Positions 41,290 to 51,196 of a stretch of DNA of 64,000 nucleotides are shown here, piece after piece. Positions within the stretch are counted from its first letter, which is position 1. Every line of letters begins with the position of its first letter. The position numbers were made by a program, and so were the translations under genes. Under the pieces are notes generated by a model, which was not told the DNA's origin, did not search any database, and saw only the letters and a list, made by a program, of their open reading frames with translations. Source of the stretch: Acidobacteriota bacterium. GTDB taxonomy: Bacteria; Acidobacteriota; Thermoanaerobaculia; Multivoradales; Multivoraceae. The stretch covers positions 3,681,941-3,745,940 of the forward strand of contig WTGQ01000002.1 of the NCBI GenBank assembly GCA_011525365.1. Reading direction: 5' to 3'.

Positions 41290-42132
41290 GTGACCCTGAT
41301 CCGAATCCTCCTGCCGCTTCTCGCAGGCGTCGGCTGCGCCTGGTGGATCGACCGCTCGACGGCGGTCAGGGGGCTGCTACCGCCGCGTATGGCCGGCGCC
41401 GACTCAGCGGCCCTTCGCCGCCGGGTCGCCGCGATGGCGCTGCTAAGCGTCGTCCTCTGGGTGGGTGTCTTCGCCGCTGCGGGCCAGATCGGCCTGGCGT
41501 CGCGCGTCGACCAGATCGACTTCGAGGACTTCTCCCGGTTCAACCTGTTCCTGATGCACGGAATCCTGGTCGCGACGCTGGCCGTCTGGCTCGGCCTCGG
41601 CTACTGGCGCTGCGGCCACGACGCCCGCACGGTCGTGATGACCCAGCTCGGACTGCGCACCCGCACCGGCCAGTCGATCCCGACCGAGATCGGGATTGGA
41701 CTCGGCGCAGGCGTGGTGCTGTGGGCCGGCGTGCTTGCCGTAGTGCTGTTGACGGCCCTGCTCCTCGCCGCCGCCGGCGGCTTCGAGAACCTCCCCAATG
41801 AAGCGCCGAAGATGGTGCTCTGGATGGGCAGCCTGCCCGTGCTCCTGCGCCTCATGGTCAGCCTCTCCGCCGGAGTCGTGGAGGAGGTGTTCTTTCGCGG
41901 CTTCCTCATGCCGAGAGCGGGCTTCGTCACCTCGAACGTCCTGTTCGTGCTCGCCCATCTCTCCTACGAACAGCCCTTCATGCTCCTGGGCGTCGCCCTC
42001 CTCTCCGTCGGCTTCAGCTACCTCACCATCTGGCGAGGCAACATCTGGCCAGCCATCGCCGCCCACTTCCTCTTCGACGCAATTCAGTTGCTCATCCTCG
42101 TGCCGTCAGCGGCGGGCGCAGCAGGAGGCTGA
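41290..42132 (+). CDS. CPBP-family intramembrane metalloprotease
   Basis: VVEEVFFRGFLMPRAG...SNVLFVLAHLSYEQPF...NIWPAIAAHFLFDAIQ. Confidence 0.9.
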   Translation: MTLIRILLPLLAGVGCAWWIDRSTAVRGLLPPRMAGADSAALRRRVAAMALLSVVLWVGVFAAAGQIGLASRVDQIDFEDFSRFNLFLMHGILVATLAVWLGLGYWRCGHDARTVVMTQLGLRTRTGQSIPTEIGIGLGAGVVLWAGVLAVVLLTALLLAAAGGFENLPNEAPKMVLWMGSLPVLLRLMVSLSAGVVEEVFFRGFLMPRAGFVTSNVLFVLAHLSYEQPFMLLGVALLSVGFSYLTIWRGNIWPAIAAHFLFDAIQLLILVPSAAGAAGG

Positions 42133-42190
42133 ACGGGCTAGCCGCTTCGCGGCATCGCGCCTGGTGCGAGTCAGCACCCGCGCACCGGCC

Positions 42191-43390
42191 TCAGATCAGC
42201 AGGCCGGCGATCGTCGCCGTCTGCAGGCAGGCGAGAGTGCCGGCGATCATCGCGCGGAGTCCGAGGCTGGCCAGTTCGCTCTTGCGCTCCGGGGCGATGC
42301 CGCCGATGCCGCCGATCTGGATCGCGATCGACGAGAAGTTCGAGAAGCCGCAGAGCGCGTAGGTGGCGATGACCCGGGACTTCTCCGACAGCTGGTTCTC
42401 GGCCGAGATGTCCTCGAAGCGGGAGTAGGCGACGAACTCGTTCGCCGCGGTCTTCAGGCCGAGAAGCGTTCCCACCGCGTCCGCCTCCGCCCACGGCACC
42501 CCCATGACCCAGGCCAGCGGCCGGAACAGGAAGCCGAGGATCATCTCCAGGTTCAGGCCGGGAAGCCCGATCCAGCCGCCCAGCGGGGCCAGGAGGCCGT
42601 TGACCATCGCAACCAGGGCGATAAAGGCAAGCAGCATGGCGCCGACGTTGATCGCCAGCTTCATGCCGTCACCGGCGCCCTGGGCGGCGGCGTCGATCAT
42701 GTTGGCCCAGGGCGTCTTGACCTTGAAGTCGGCCTTCGCCGAAACCTTGTCGGTTTCCGTTTCCGGGATCATCAGCTTGGCCATGACCAGGGCCGCCGGC
42801 GCCGACATGACGCTGGCCGCGATCAGGTGGCCGGCCGAGATCCCCATGCCGACGTACGCGGCAAGAACGCCGCCGGCGACGGTGGCGAAGCCGCCGGTCA
42901 TCACGGCCATCAGCTCCGAGCGCGTCATGCCGCCCACATAGGAGCGGATCAGCAGCGGCGCCTCGGTCTGGCCGACGAAGATGTTGGCCGAGGCGGACAG
43001 CGACTCAGGCCCCGAGGTGCCCATCACCTTCGTCATCACCACCGCGAACACCTTGACCACGCGCTGGATGACGCCGAGGTGGTAGAGCACCGCGACCACG
43101 CTCGAGAAGAAGATGATCGTCGGCAGCACCCGGAAGGCGAAAGGCACGTGCTCGAACCCCTGGCCGAAGACGAACCGCGATCCGTCGTCGGCGAAGGTCA
43201 GGAAGGTGGTCACGGCCGCGGTGGCCCACTCGAAGAACGCCTCCCCCGGGGCGGTCTTCAGGATGAGCAGCGCGAGGACGAACTGGATCGCGATGCCCGT
43301 GACCACGGTCCGCCAGCGGACCTCGAAGCGGTTCGTGGAGAGCAGCCAGGCGATGCCTGGAATGACGAGGAGTCCGATCAGGCCCGTCAT
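42191..43390 (-). CDS. Concentrative nucleoside transporter (NupC/CNT family)
   Basis: FVFGQGFEHVPFAFRVLPTIIFFSSVVAVLYHLGVIQ; ESLSASANIFVGQTEAPLLIRSYV. Confidence 0.93.
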   Translation of the reverse strand: MTGLIGLLVIPGIAWLLSTNRFEVRWRTVVTGIAIQFVLALLILKTAPGEAFFEWATAAVTTFLTFADDGSRFVFGQGFEHVPFAFRVLPTIIFFSSVVAVLYHLGVIQRVVKVFAVVMTKVMGTSGPESLSASANIFVGQTEAPLLIRSYVGGMTRSELMAVMTGGFATVAGGVLAAYVGMGISAGHLIAASVMSAPAALVMAKLMIPETETDKVSAKADFKVKTPWANMIDAAAQGAGDGMKLAINVGAMLLAFIALVAMVNGLLAPLGGWIGLPGLNLEMILGFLFRPLAWVMGVPWAEADAVGTLLGLKTAANEFVAYSRFEDISAENQLSEKSRVIATYALCGFSNFSSIAIQIGGIGGIAPERKSELASLGLRAMIAGTLACLQTATIAGLLI

Positions 43391-43413
43391 CTATCGACCG
43401 ACCGCGAAACGGG

Positions 43414-44346
43414 CTATGGACCGCTGGCCTTCAGGAAGCTGAAGTAGTCGCTGTCGGTCGACACGACGAGCCAGGTGTTCGGGTCGATCGTCTTCTCGAA
43501 CGCCTCCATCGTGCGCAGGAACTCGTAGAAGCTCCGCGACTGGACCGACTGGTTGTAGGCCGAAGCGTAGATCTCGGTGGCCTCCGCGTCGGCCCGGCCC
43601 CGGATTTCGGTCGCCTGGCGGTAGGCCTCGGACTCGATCCGCTTCAGGTCGCGGTCCATGTTGCCGAGAATCTCCGACGCCTGGCCCTGGCCCTGCGAGC
43701 GAAAGCGGTCGGCAATCCGCTGCCGTTCCGAGATCATCCGGTTGAAGACATCCGGCTCGACCTGCTGGCCGTAGTTGATCCGCCGGAACTGCACGTCCAG
43801 CACCTCGATGCCCAGATCCGCGGTCCGATCCTGGGCCGCGACCAAAATGTCCTGGCGGATCGCGTCCCGTCCGGTGACGATCTCCTCGAGGCCGCCGCCG
43901 GCGTCCGGGTAGGACTCGTCCGCAGCCGCCTCGCGGTTCGAACTGCGGATCACCTCGATCAGATCGTGGTTGGCGATCGCGTTGCGGGTCTCGCCGTCCA
44001 GGATGTCGTCGAGCCGCGACTGGGCGCCCAACTCGTCGCGCAGCCTCTGGAAGAACAGCAGGGGATCCGAGATCCGCCACCGCGCATACGTATCGACGAA
44101 GATGAACACCTTGTCGCGCGTCGGCAGTTCCTCCGCGGAGCCCTGCCATTCCAGGAAGCGGCGGTCGAAGTAATGGGCCTTCTGGATGAAGGGCAGCTTG
44201 AACTTCAGTCCGGGAGTATCGATCGCGTCGCCGACCGGAGCACCGAACTGCGTGATGATCGCCTGGCGATCCTCGGGAACGATGAACAGCGCGTTGGCGG
44301 CGACGAGCAGTACCACCAGGACCAGGAGGATGGTGAGGACCCTCAC
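43414..44346 (-). CDS. hflC: Protease modulator HflC
   Basis: SPFH domain; VPEDRQAIITQFGAPVGDAIDTPGLKFKLPFIQKAHYFDRRFLEW; YNQSVQSRSFYEFLRTMEAF. Confidence 0.93.
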   Translation of the reverse strand: MRVLTILLVLVVLLVAANALFIVPEDRQAIITQFGAPVGDAIDTPGLKFKLPFIQKAHYFDRRFLEWQGSAEELPTRDKVFIFVDTYARWRISDPLLFFQRLRDELGAQSRLDDILDGETRNAIANHDLIEVIRSSNREAAADESYPDAGGGLEEIVTGRDAIRQDILVAAQDRTADLGIEVLDVQFRRINYGQQVEPDVFNRMISERQRIADRFRSQGQGQASEILGNMDRDLKRIESEAYRQATEIRGRADAEATEIYASAYNQSVQSRSFYEFLRTMEAFEKTIDPNTWLVVSTDSDYFSFLKASGP

Positions 44347-45380
44347 GGCGTTCCCTCCCCGGCCTGCTGGGCCGCAATCTGCCGCGTCGTCCTCGCCGCG
44401 CTGACTCCCTCGAAGCTCATGATCGGCGTCAGGCCGTCGACGTCCTCGTCGACGACGATCTTCCGGCCCACCTGCGGCAGCACCCGCTCCATCGTCTCGA
44501 TGAACAGTCGCTTGCGCGTCACTTCCGGCGCCTGCCGGAACTCCTCGTAGAGGGCGTTGAAACGGGTCGCGTCGCCCTGGGCCCGGTTGACCCGGTCGAG
44601 CGCGTAGCCCTCCGCCTGCTGGATCGTCTGCCGCGCCTGGCCCTCGGCTCGCGGAATGACCCGGTTGTACTCAGCCTCGGCTTCGTTGACCAGCCGCTCG
44701 AGCTCCTGCTCGGCCTGGTTGACGGCGTTGAAGGACGGCTTGACCGGTTCCGGCGGGTTGTTGCTCTGGAGCACCACCTGGTCGATGGCGATCCCGGTCT
44801 CGTACTGGTTGCACAACTCCTGCAACGCGACTTTCACCGAGCCCTCGATCTCGGCCCGGCCGACGGTCAGCACTTCGTTCACGGTGCGGTCCCCGACCAC
44901 CTTGCGCATCACCGCCTCGCTCATGTCGCGGAAGGTCGCGTCCAGGTTGCGAACCCGGAAGAGGTACTGGTACGGGTCGACGACCCGGTACTGGACCACC
45001 CACTCGACGACCGCGGCGTTCAGGTCGCCGGTCAGCATGTTCGCCTCGTCCGGGTTGGACACGAAGGCGCTTCGCACCCCCACGCTCTCGCTGCTGAAGC
45101 CGAACTCCTCCTTCAACTGGCGCCTCACGGGCACCTTGGTCAACTGGTCGATCAGCGGGATCTTGAAGTTCAGGCCCGGCTCGGCCGTGCCGTTGTACTT
45201 GCCGAGACGGAGGATGACGCCCACCTCCTCGGGCTGCACCGTGTACACGCTGGACAGGGCCAGGAGGCCGGCCACCACCACCACGGCGATGATCTTCAGG
45301 CCGCCCAGGCGCTCGCGCAGCGCCTTGGTTACGTTGCCGAGATCGAGGGGGCTGTCGGCGCCGGGAAAGTTGTCAGGCAT
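44343..45380 (-). CDS. hflK: FtsH protease activity modulator HflK
   Basis: MPDNFPGADSPLDLGNVTKALRERLGG; VQPEEVGVILRLGKYNGTAEPGLNFKIPLIDQ; paired with hflC. Confidence 0.92.
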   Translation of the reverse strand: MPDNFPGADSPLDLGNVTKALRERLGGLKIIAVVVVAGLLALSSVYTVQPEEVGVILRLGKYNGTAEPGLNFKIPLIDQLTKVPVRRQLKEEFGFSSESVGVRSAFVSNPDEANMLTGDLNAAVVEWVVQYRVVDPYQYLFRVRNLDATFRDMSEAVMRKVVGDRTVNEVLTVGRAEIEGSVKVALQELCNQYETGIAIDQVVLQSNNPPEPVKPSFNAVNQAEQELERLVNEAEAEYNRVIPRAEGQARQTIQQAEGYALDRVNRAQGDATRFNALYEEFRQAPEVTRKRLFIETMERVLPQVGRKIVVDEDVDGLTPIMSFEGVSAARTTRQIAAQQAGEGTP

Positions 45381-45444
45381 AGCAAACGAGGCTATGCCAT
45401 CGGCCCCCGGAAGACAACCGATGGAGCGGTAGTCTCTCCGCCTT

Positions 45445-47928
45445 ATGCCGCCGCGTTTCGACGACGACGCGAGGACGCTCCGGCTGTCCGTGGCGGACCT
45501 GCTCGAACACAGCGCCGCCAGACACCTCGGCTTCGCCAACCGGGGCGGTTTCGAGCGGCTCTGGGTGGGCCAGGCGATCCACAGCCGCTACCAGGAAGGG
45601 GCGATGGAGCGCGAGCCGAGCTACCGGCGCGAGGTCGAGCTGTCGTTCGAGTTCGAGCACCGGGGCTGGCGGGTCACCCTGACCGGCCGGGCCGACGGGA
45701 TCTACCGCGACGCCGGCGGCCGTCTGGCGATCGAGGAGATCAAGTCCGTGCGGCCGAACGCCGACCCCTCGCCGGCGCTGCTCTCGACCTACCGCCGGCA
45801 GGCAGCGACCTACGCCTGGATCGTCCACCGCTCGGGCGTCGCCGCCGCGCTGCCGGTGCGCGCCGAACTCGTGCTGATCGAGATCGGCACCGCCGAAATC
45901 GATCGCCTCGACGTGGAACTCGACTTCGAGGAGCTCGACTCCGACATCCGGCTGCGACTCAACCGGCTCGTTCGCGAGTACGAGTCGGCGAGAGCGGAGC
46001 GCCAGCGCCGCGAGCTGGCCGCCGAACGGCTCGAGTTCCCCTTCCACCAGCCCCGGCCCGGCCAGCAGGAGATCATCGACCGCGCGGGACTCGCGGTCGA
46101 GCAGCGCGAGCACCTGCTGGTCCAGGCGCCGACCGGGCTGGGCAAGACCGCCGCCGTCCTCTTCCCGGTGCTGCGCGAGGCGCTGGCGCACGACCTGCGG
46201 GTGTTCGTGCTGACCGCGAAGAACACCCAGCAGGCGATGGCCAACCAGGTCATCGACCTGCTGAACCGGGAGCGGGCCTTCCACGCCCTGCACCTGCGTG
46301 CCAAGGCGCGGATGTGCGCGAACGACGAGATCATCTGTCACGAGGACTACTGCCAGTACGCCCGCGACTACTACGTCAAGCTGCAGCGGAGCCAGGTCAT
46401 CCCCCGCTTGCTCGACGGGCACAGCCTGCTGAAGCCGGACACGATCTTCGATGTCTCGAAGGGGGTTCGGGCGTGCCCCTTCGAGATCAGCCTGGAACTC
46501 GGCCGGCGGGTGCAGGTCGTGGTCGGCGACTACAACTACGCGCTCGATCCCTTCGTCAAGCTGACGGAGTTCCAGGGCGACGCCGACCTCTCCGGAACCG
46601 TCCTCGTCGTCGACGAGATCCACAACCTGATCGACCGCGGCCGCGGCTACTACAGCCCCGAACTCCCGGCGGCAAGCTGCCGGGCGGCCCGGGCGGGTCT
46701 GCGCCGGGCCGCCCGCGGCACGGAGGGCGGGCCGACGGCGCGCCTGCAGGAACTCTGCACCGCCCTGGAGGAGCTGATCCAGGGCGAGGTCGACCTGGCA
46801 GTAGACGGGCCCCACCGCAACGCGGTGGCCGAGGGCGCCGCGCCCGAGGAGCAGCTCTGGCGCCTGCGGGCCGCCTTCGACCGGGGCTTCGTGGACTACC
46901 TCGAGTTTCGCCGCGACACCCGTTCCTTCGCCGCCAACGACGCCTTCGTCGAGCTCTACTTCGAGCTGCTGCGGTTTCTGAACACCCTGCAGCTCGCCTC
47001 CCAGCCGAAGCACGCGGAGTCCTTCAGCTTCCTGTTCCGACGGATCGACCGCGAACCCAGCCTGGCCATCCTGTGCAAGGACGCGAGCTCCTTCCTGGGG
47101 GCCACGATCAACCGCTGCCGTTCGACGATCGGCCTGTCCGCGACCCTGCAGCCGTTCGAGTTCTACCGCGACCTGCTCGGCCTCGACCCGGCCCGCACCT
47201 CGACCCTCGAGGTACCGAGCGCCTTTCCGGCCGGGAACCGCCGGGTCGTCGTCGACACCTCGGTCACCACCAGGTACCGCGTCCGCGACGAGAACTACGG
47301 CCCGATCGCCGAGCGGCTGGCCGAGTTCGCCCGCTCCGTTCCCGGCAACTCGATGGCGATCTTCCCCAGCTACCGGTTCCTCGCGGAGGTCCAGGAGCGG
47401 CTCCCCGACTGCGGCCGCACCGTCCTGGTCCAGCAGCAGACGACCAGCGAGGAGAAGCGGAAGGAAGTGCTCGACGCATTGACGAATCCGCTCCAGGGCG
47501 ACGTGCTGCTCCTGGCCGTGGCGGGCGGCGTGTTCTCCGAGGGCGTCGACTACCCGGGCGACGCCCTGCTCGCCGTGGCCGTGGTCGGCCCCTGCCTGCC
47601 CGCCGTGACCATGGAGCAGAAGCTGCTCCAGGCCTACTACGACGAGCGTTTCGAGCGCGGCTTCGAGTACGCCTTCGTGGTCCCCGGGATGACCCGCGTG
47701 GTCCAGGCCGCCGGCCGGCTGATCCGCTCCGCCGAAGACCGCGGCGTGATCGCGCTGTTCGACCGCCGCTTCCTGCAACGCCCCTACCGGCGGCACCTTC
47801 CCGCGGAATGGTGGCCGAAGTCGGCCGGCGACGAAGAAGCCGACATTGCCGGCCATCCGGCCACCACCGCCGCCGCCTTCTTCGGCGAGGCGGCGCCGCT
47901 CACGGCCGGCGGCGAGGACCCATCGTGA
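45445..47928 (+). CDS. PD-(D/E)XK nuclease-like domain fused to a DinG/XPD-type Fe-S helicase
   Basis: GRADGIYRDAGGRLAIEEIKSV (D...ExK); Walker A QAPTGLGKTAAVLFPVL; Fe-S-type cysteines CANDEIICHEDYCQY...RACPFE; VLVVDEIHNLIDRG; VVQAAGRLIRSAEDRG. Confidence 0.92.
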   Translation: MPPRFDDDARTLRLSVADLLEHSAARHLGFANRGGFERLWVGQAIHSRYQEGAMEREPSYRREVELSFEFEHRGWRVTLTGRADGIYRDAGGRLAIEEIKSVRPNADPSPALLSTYRRQAATYAWIVHRSGVAAALPVRAELVLIEIGTAEIDRLDVELDFEELDSDIRLRLNRLVREYESARAERQRRELAAERLEFPFHQPRPGQQEIIDRAGLAVEQREHLLVQAPTGLGKTAAVLFPVLREALAHDLRVFVLTAKNTQQAMANQVIDLLNRERAFHALHLRAKARMCANDEIICHEDYCQYARDYYVKLQRSQVIPRLLDGHSLLKPDTIFDVSKGVRACPFEISLELGRRVQVVVGDYNYALDPFVKLTEFQGDADLSGTVLVVDEIHNLIDRGRGYYSPELPAASCRAARAGLRRAARGTEGGPTARLQELCTALEELIQGEVDLAVDGPHRNAVAEGAAPEEQLWRLRAAFDRGFVDYLEFRRDTRSFAANDAFVELYFELLRFLNTLQLASQPKHAESFSFLFRRIDREPSLAILCKDASSFLGATINRCRSTIGLSATLQPFEFYRDLLGLDPARTSTLEVPSAFPAGNRRVVVDTSVTTRYRVRDENYGPIAERLAEFARSVPGNSMAIFPSYRFLAEVQERLPDCGRTVLVQQQTTSEEKRKEVLDALTNPLQGDVLLLAVAGGVFSEGVDYPGDALLAVAVVGPCLPAVTMEQKLLQAYYDERFERGFEYAFVVPGMTRVVQAAGRLIRSAEDRGVIALFDRRFLQRPYRRHLPAEWWPKSAGDEEADIAGHPATTAAAFFGEAAPLTAGGEDPS

Positions 47929-48968
47929 CGACTCTCGTCCAGCGGATCGAGGCCTTCATTGTCACGGGCCATGGCGACTTCGACGAGCTTGCCGCGGCCG
48001 CCGCCCGCTCCGGGTATGAGCGGGTCGAGCCCTACCGCCGCCTGTGCGACCGGCGCGGCCTGGGCGCGGACGCGCTCGAGGACTGGCGCCTCGCACCCGC
48101 CGTGCCCACTTCCGCCTTCAAGTCGCTGAGGCTCGCCGCCGACGAACCCCGCGAGATCTTCAGGAGCAGCGGCACCACGCGAGGCGCGGAACGGCGGAGC
48201 GTCCACTACCACCCCTATCCCGACCTCTACCGAACCGTGATCGACGCCTCCTTCGCCGGAGCCTGCCTGCCCGCGGGCACGGGACGCCTCCCGATCCTCT
48301 CGCTCATCCCCGACCGTGCGATCGCCGCCGACTCGAGCCTCTCGTTCATGGCGGCTCACGTGTTCGAGAACCACGCCGCGCCCGGCAGCGCCTGGGCCGT
48401 TCAGGACGCCGGCATCGACCTGGACCTCGCCTGCCGCTGGCTCCGCGCCCGGACCGAAGGCGAGCCCGTCCTCGTCCTCGCGACCGCGCTGGCCCTCGTC
48501 CTGCTGCTCGACCGGCTCGAAGGTGAAACGGGAGGCCGCATCCGGCTGCCGCCGGGCAGCCGCGTCTTCGAAACCGGCGGCTTCAAGGGACGGAGCCTGG
48601 AGACGACCCCCGAGGCGGTCCGGCGACACGCCCGCACCCTGCTCGGCCTCGACGCGGAAGCCGTGGTGCGCGAGTACGGGATGACCGAACTGACCAGCCA
48701 GGCCTACTCCCGGCCCGGCGGCGAGCGGCTGCGCACGCCGCCGTGGATGCCGTTCCGCGTGCTGGATCCCGCAACGCTCGAAGAGGTCGAAGAAGGCGAG
48801 ACCGGGCTTCTCGCCTTCTTCGATCTCGCGAACGTCGGCTCGGTCTGCCACGTGCTCACCGAGGACCTCGGCGTCCGGGAGGACGGCACCTTCCGCCTGC
48901 TCGGCCGCGCCAGCGGCGCCGAACTGCGCGGCTGCTCCCTGACCGCCGAGGAACTGGGCGCCGCGTGA
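47925..48968 (+). CDS. LuxE-family acyl-protein synthetase/AMP-forming enzyme
   Basis: GTG 47925 (GTGA overlap); FRSSGTTRGAERRSVHYH; SRVFETGGFKGRS; VVREYGMTELTSQAYS. Confidence 0.88.
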   Translation: MTTLVQRIEAFIVTGHGDFDELAAAAARSGYERVEPYRRLCDRRGLGADALEDWRLAPAVPTSAFKSLRLAADEPREIFRSSGTTRGAERRSVHYHPYPDLYRTVIDASFAGACLPAGTGRLPILSLIPDRAIAADSSLSFMAAHVFENHAAPGSAWAVQDAGIDLDLACRWLRARTEGEPVLVLATALALVLLLDRLEGETGGRIRLPPGSRVFETGGFKGRSLETTPEAVRRHARTLLGLDAEAVVREYGMTELTSQAYSRPGGERLRTPPWMPFRVLDPATLEEVEEGETGLLAFFDLANVGSVCHVLTEDLGVREDGTFRLLGRASGAELRGCSLTAEELGAA

Positions 48969-50197
48969 GCACGCCCGAAGCCACGGCCCATCGTCTCGCC
49001 GCAACCGCGCCGTCGCTCCGCGCCATCCCGGACGAGCACGTCCTCGCCGCCTGGAACGACACCCTGGCAGCCTTCCTCGATGCCGACAGCCCGGAGCGCC
49101 GTGACCTCGACCCCGGCCTGCTTCAATCCACCGGGCTTTCACCGGCCGGCCTGAGCCACGGCCTGGGGAGCATCGGCGAAGGCATGCTCGGGGATGCCGC
49201 GGCCGCCGAACTTCAAAGGCCGCACCGCCAAGAGGATGACGGCTTCAGCCTGGTCGTTCTTCCGGCCGAGCCCCCCGGACTGATCCTCCAGTCCTTCCTG
49301 CCCGCACTCGCGGCACGCGCTCCCGTTCTCTTCAAGTCCTCCCGCGCCGAGCCCCGTTTCGCGCCGGCCTTCCTCGCCGCCCTCGGGCGGCGACTACCCG
49401 AGCTGCACGACGCCTACGCCGCCGTCACCTGGACCGGCGGCGACGAAGCGGTCGAGACGCCACTCCACGCCGCCGCCCGACTCGTCGTTGCCTACGGCGG
49501 GGAGGCAACGATCGATGCCCTCCAGTCCGCCGCCGTAGGCCGGCTCGTCGCCTTCGGACCGAGGCTCAGCCTCGGTTGGGTCGGCCCAGGTGCCAACCCG
49601 GAGCAGGCCGCCCGCGGCATGGCGCTCGACATCGCGACCTTCGACCAGCGCGGTTGCCTCTCCGTCCACACCGTCTTCGCCGAGCCGGACACCGCCCCCA
49701 CCTTCGCCGCCGCCCTCGCAAGGGCCCTCACCGAACTCGCGCTCGATCTCCCGCCCGGCCGGAGCAATACCGCCGACCGTGCCGGCGCCCGCCTCGCCCG
49801 CGAGGAGGCCGAACTTCGAGGCCTCGACTGGCACGGTGACGCCCTCGACGCCGGCACCGTCATCGTCGACCCCGACCCGCGGATCAGCCCCTCACCCGGC
49901 CTCCGCACCGTCCGCATCCACCCGATCGCAGGCGTCCCGCCGCTAGCCGACTGGAACGACCGGCTTCAGGGCATAGCCGTGGCCGGCCACATGCCCGCGA
50001 CCATCCGCCGCGCCTTCGAGCAAGCCGGCGTCTCGCGCTTCGCCCCGGCCGGCCGACTCCAGGCCACCGACGCCGCCTGGCGCAACGGCGGCATCGACCT
50101 GGCCGCCGAGTTCGCCTACGGCTCCGGCGGAAAGCCCGACACCGTCTCGACCACGACGCCGTCGTCGACCCGGAACGAGCGCGGCAGCGTCCGGTAG
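48965..50197 (+). CDS. LuxC-family acyl-CoA/acyl-protein reductase
   Basis: GTG 48965 (GTGA overlap with luxE-like); aldehyde-dehydrogenase-like fold with ATFDQRGCLSVHTVF catalytic-Cys context. Confidence 0.82.
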   Translation: MSTPEATAHRLAATAPSLRAIPDEHVLAAWNDTLAAFLDADSPERRDLDPGLLQSTGLSPAGLSHGLGSIGEGMLGDAAAAELQRPHRQEDDGFSLVVLPAEPPGLILQSFLPALAARAPVLFKSSRAEPRFAPAFLAALGRRLPELHDAYAAVTWTGGDEAVETPLHAAARLVVAYGGEATIDALQSAAVGRLVAFGPRLSLGWVGPGANPEQAARGMALDIATFDQRGCLSVHTVFAEPDTAPTFAAALARALTELALDLPPGRSNTADRAGARLAREEAELRGLDWHGDALDAGTVIVDPDPRISPSPGLRTVRIHPIAGVPPLADWNDRLQGIAVAGHMPATIRRAFEQAGVSRFAPAGRLQATDAAWRNGGIDLAAEFAYGSGGKPDTVSTTTPSSTRNERGSVR

Positions 50198-51081
50198 AGA
50201 GGATTCAGGAACGTCGGCGGCGCCTCGCGGATCTCGAAGGCGGGCCCGTAGGACCAGAAGAACGTCCGGTTCTCGTCCGGCGTCGCGGAGCTCAGGACCC
50301 ACATCCGGCCGCCGGCGAAGACGTGCTGGTTCAGGGCGTCGACCGCCTTGCCGAGGTCTTCGTCCAGGTCGGCGATGACCAGCCAGTGCTCGCCTTCTTC
50401 CAGCTCGGGCACGATCGTGCTCAGGCAAAGCCGGCTGACGCCGTCGCCGCTGCAGATCTCGTCGATCACAAGATCGGGCTTCAGCCGCGTCGCCAGGTTG
50501 TCGAGCGGCAGGTCCGGCGCGGCGCGGGCGAAGGCGAGCAGCCCGACGGTCAGGGTGCCGACCACGGCGAGCCGGATCCAGGGGGCGCCGCCGGCCGCAC
50601 GCCGGCCGAGGAAGGCCAGCGCCAGCGCCGGCACCATGAGCGCCAGGTCCTGCCAGAATGCCTCCGCCGGTGTCCGCTCGACCAGATTGCCGAAGCAGCC
50701 GCAGCCGGCTTCGTCCTCGGTCGCGATGCCGCGCAGGTCGCGGTAGTAGGTGCGGCCGGTGAGAAACAGGAAGAAGGCGACGAGGAGCGCCGACGGCCCG
50801 AGCACCCACATCCGGCGAAGCCCCAGGATCAGCGCGCTGCCTAGACCCATCTCGAGCGCCAGCGCGATCGCGGTGACCACGACGGCCGGCAGCAGGAAGT
50901 CGAGCCCCTCGATCTCGATCTGCTTGACGAACGCCTGCGGGTCGAGCGCCTTGACGACTCCCCCGAACACCAGCACGGCACCCAGGAAAGCACCGCCGGC
51001 CCAGCCGACGACGGGAAGTACGGAGGCAAGCGCCCCGCCTGAACCCGCCGCGCGGGTCTTGCGGCGCAGCTCACTCGACAT
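50116..51081 (-). CDS. MauE/DoxX-like membrane protein with C-terminal thioredoxin-like domain
   Basis: GGAFLGAVLVFGGVVKALDPQAFVKQIE...RTYYRDLRGIATEDEAGCGCFGNLVERTPAEAFWQD. Confidence 0.8.
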   Translation of the reverse strand: MSSELRRKTRAAGSGGALASVLPVVGWAGGAFLGAVLVFGGVVKALDPQAFVKQIEIEGLDFLLPAVVVTAIALALEMGLGSALILGLRRMWVLGPSALLVAFFLFLTGRTYYRDLRGIATEDEAGCGCFGNLVERTPAEAFWQDLALMVPALALAFLGRRAAGGAPWIRLAVVGTLTVGLLAFARAAPDLPLDNLATRLKPDLVIDEICSGDGVSRLCLSTIVPELEEGEHWLVIADLDEDLGKAVDALNQHVFAGGRMWVLSSATPDENRTFFWSYGPAFEIREAPPTFLNPLYRTLPRSFRVDDGVVVETVSGFPPEP

Positions 51082-51196
51082 GGCTCACCGTCACCTCTTT
51101 GCCACCCATCCCGTTGTTATCCTGACTCGCCGCCCGCCGCTCGTTCCGCCCCGCCGTCGCCCGGGCGGGACGCTCTACAACCGCGCAGATTACCCC

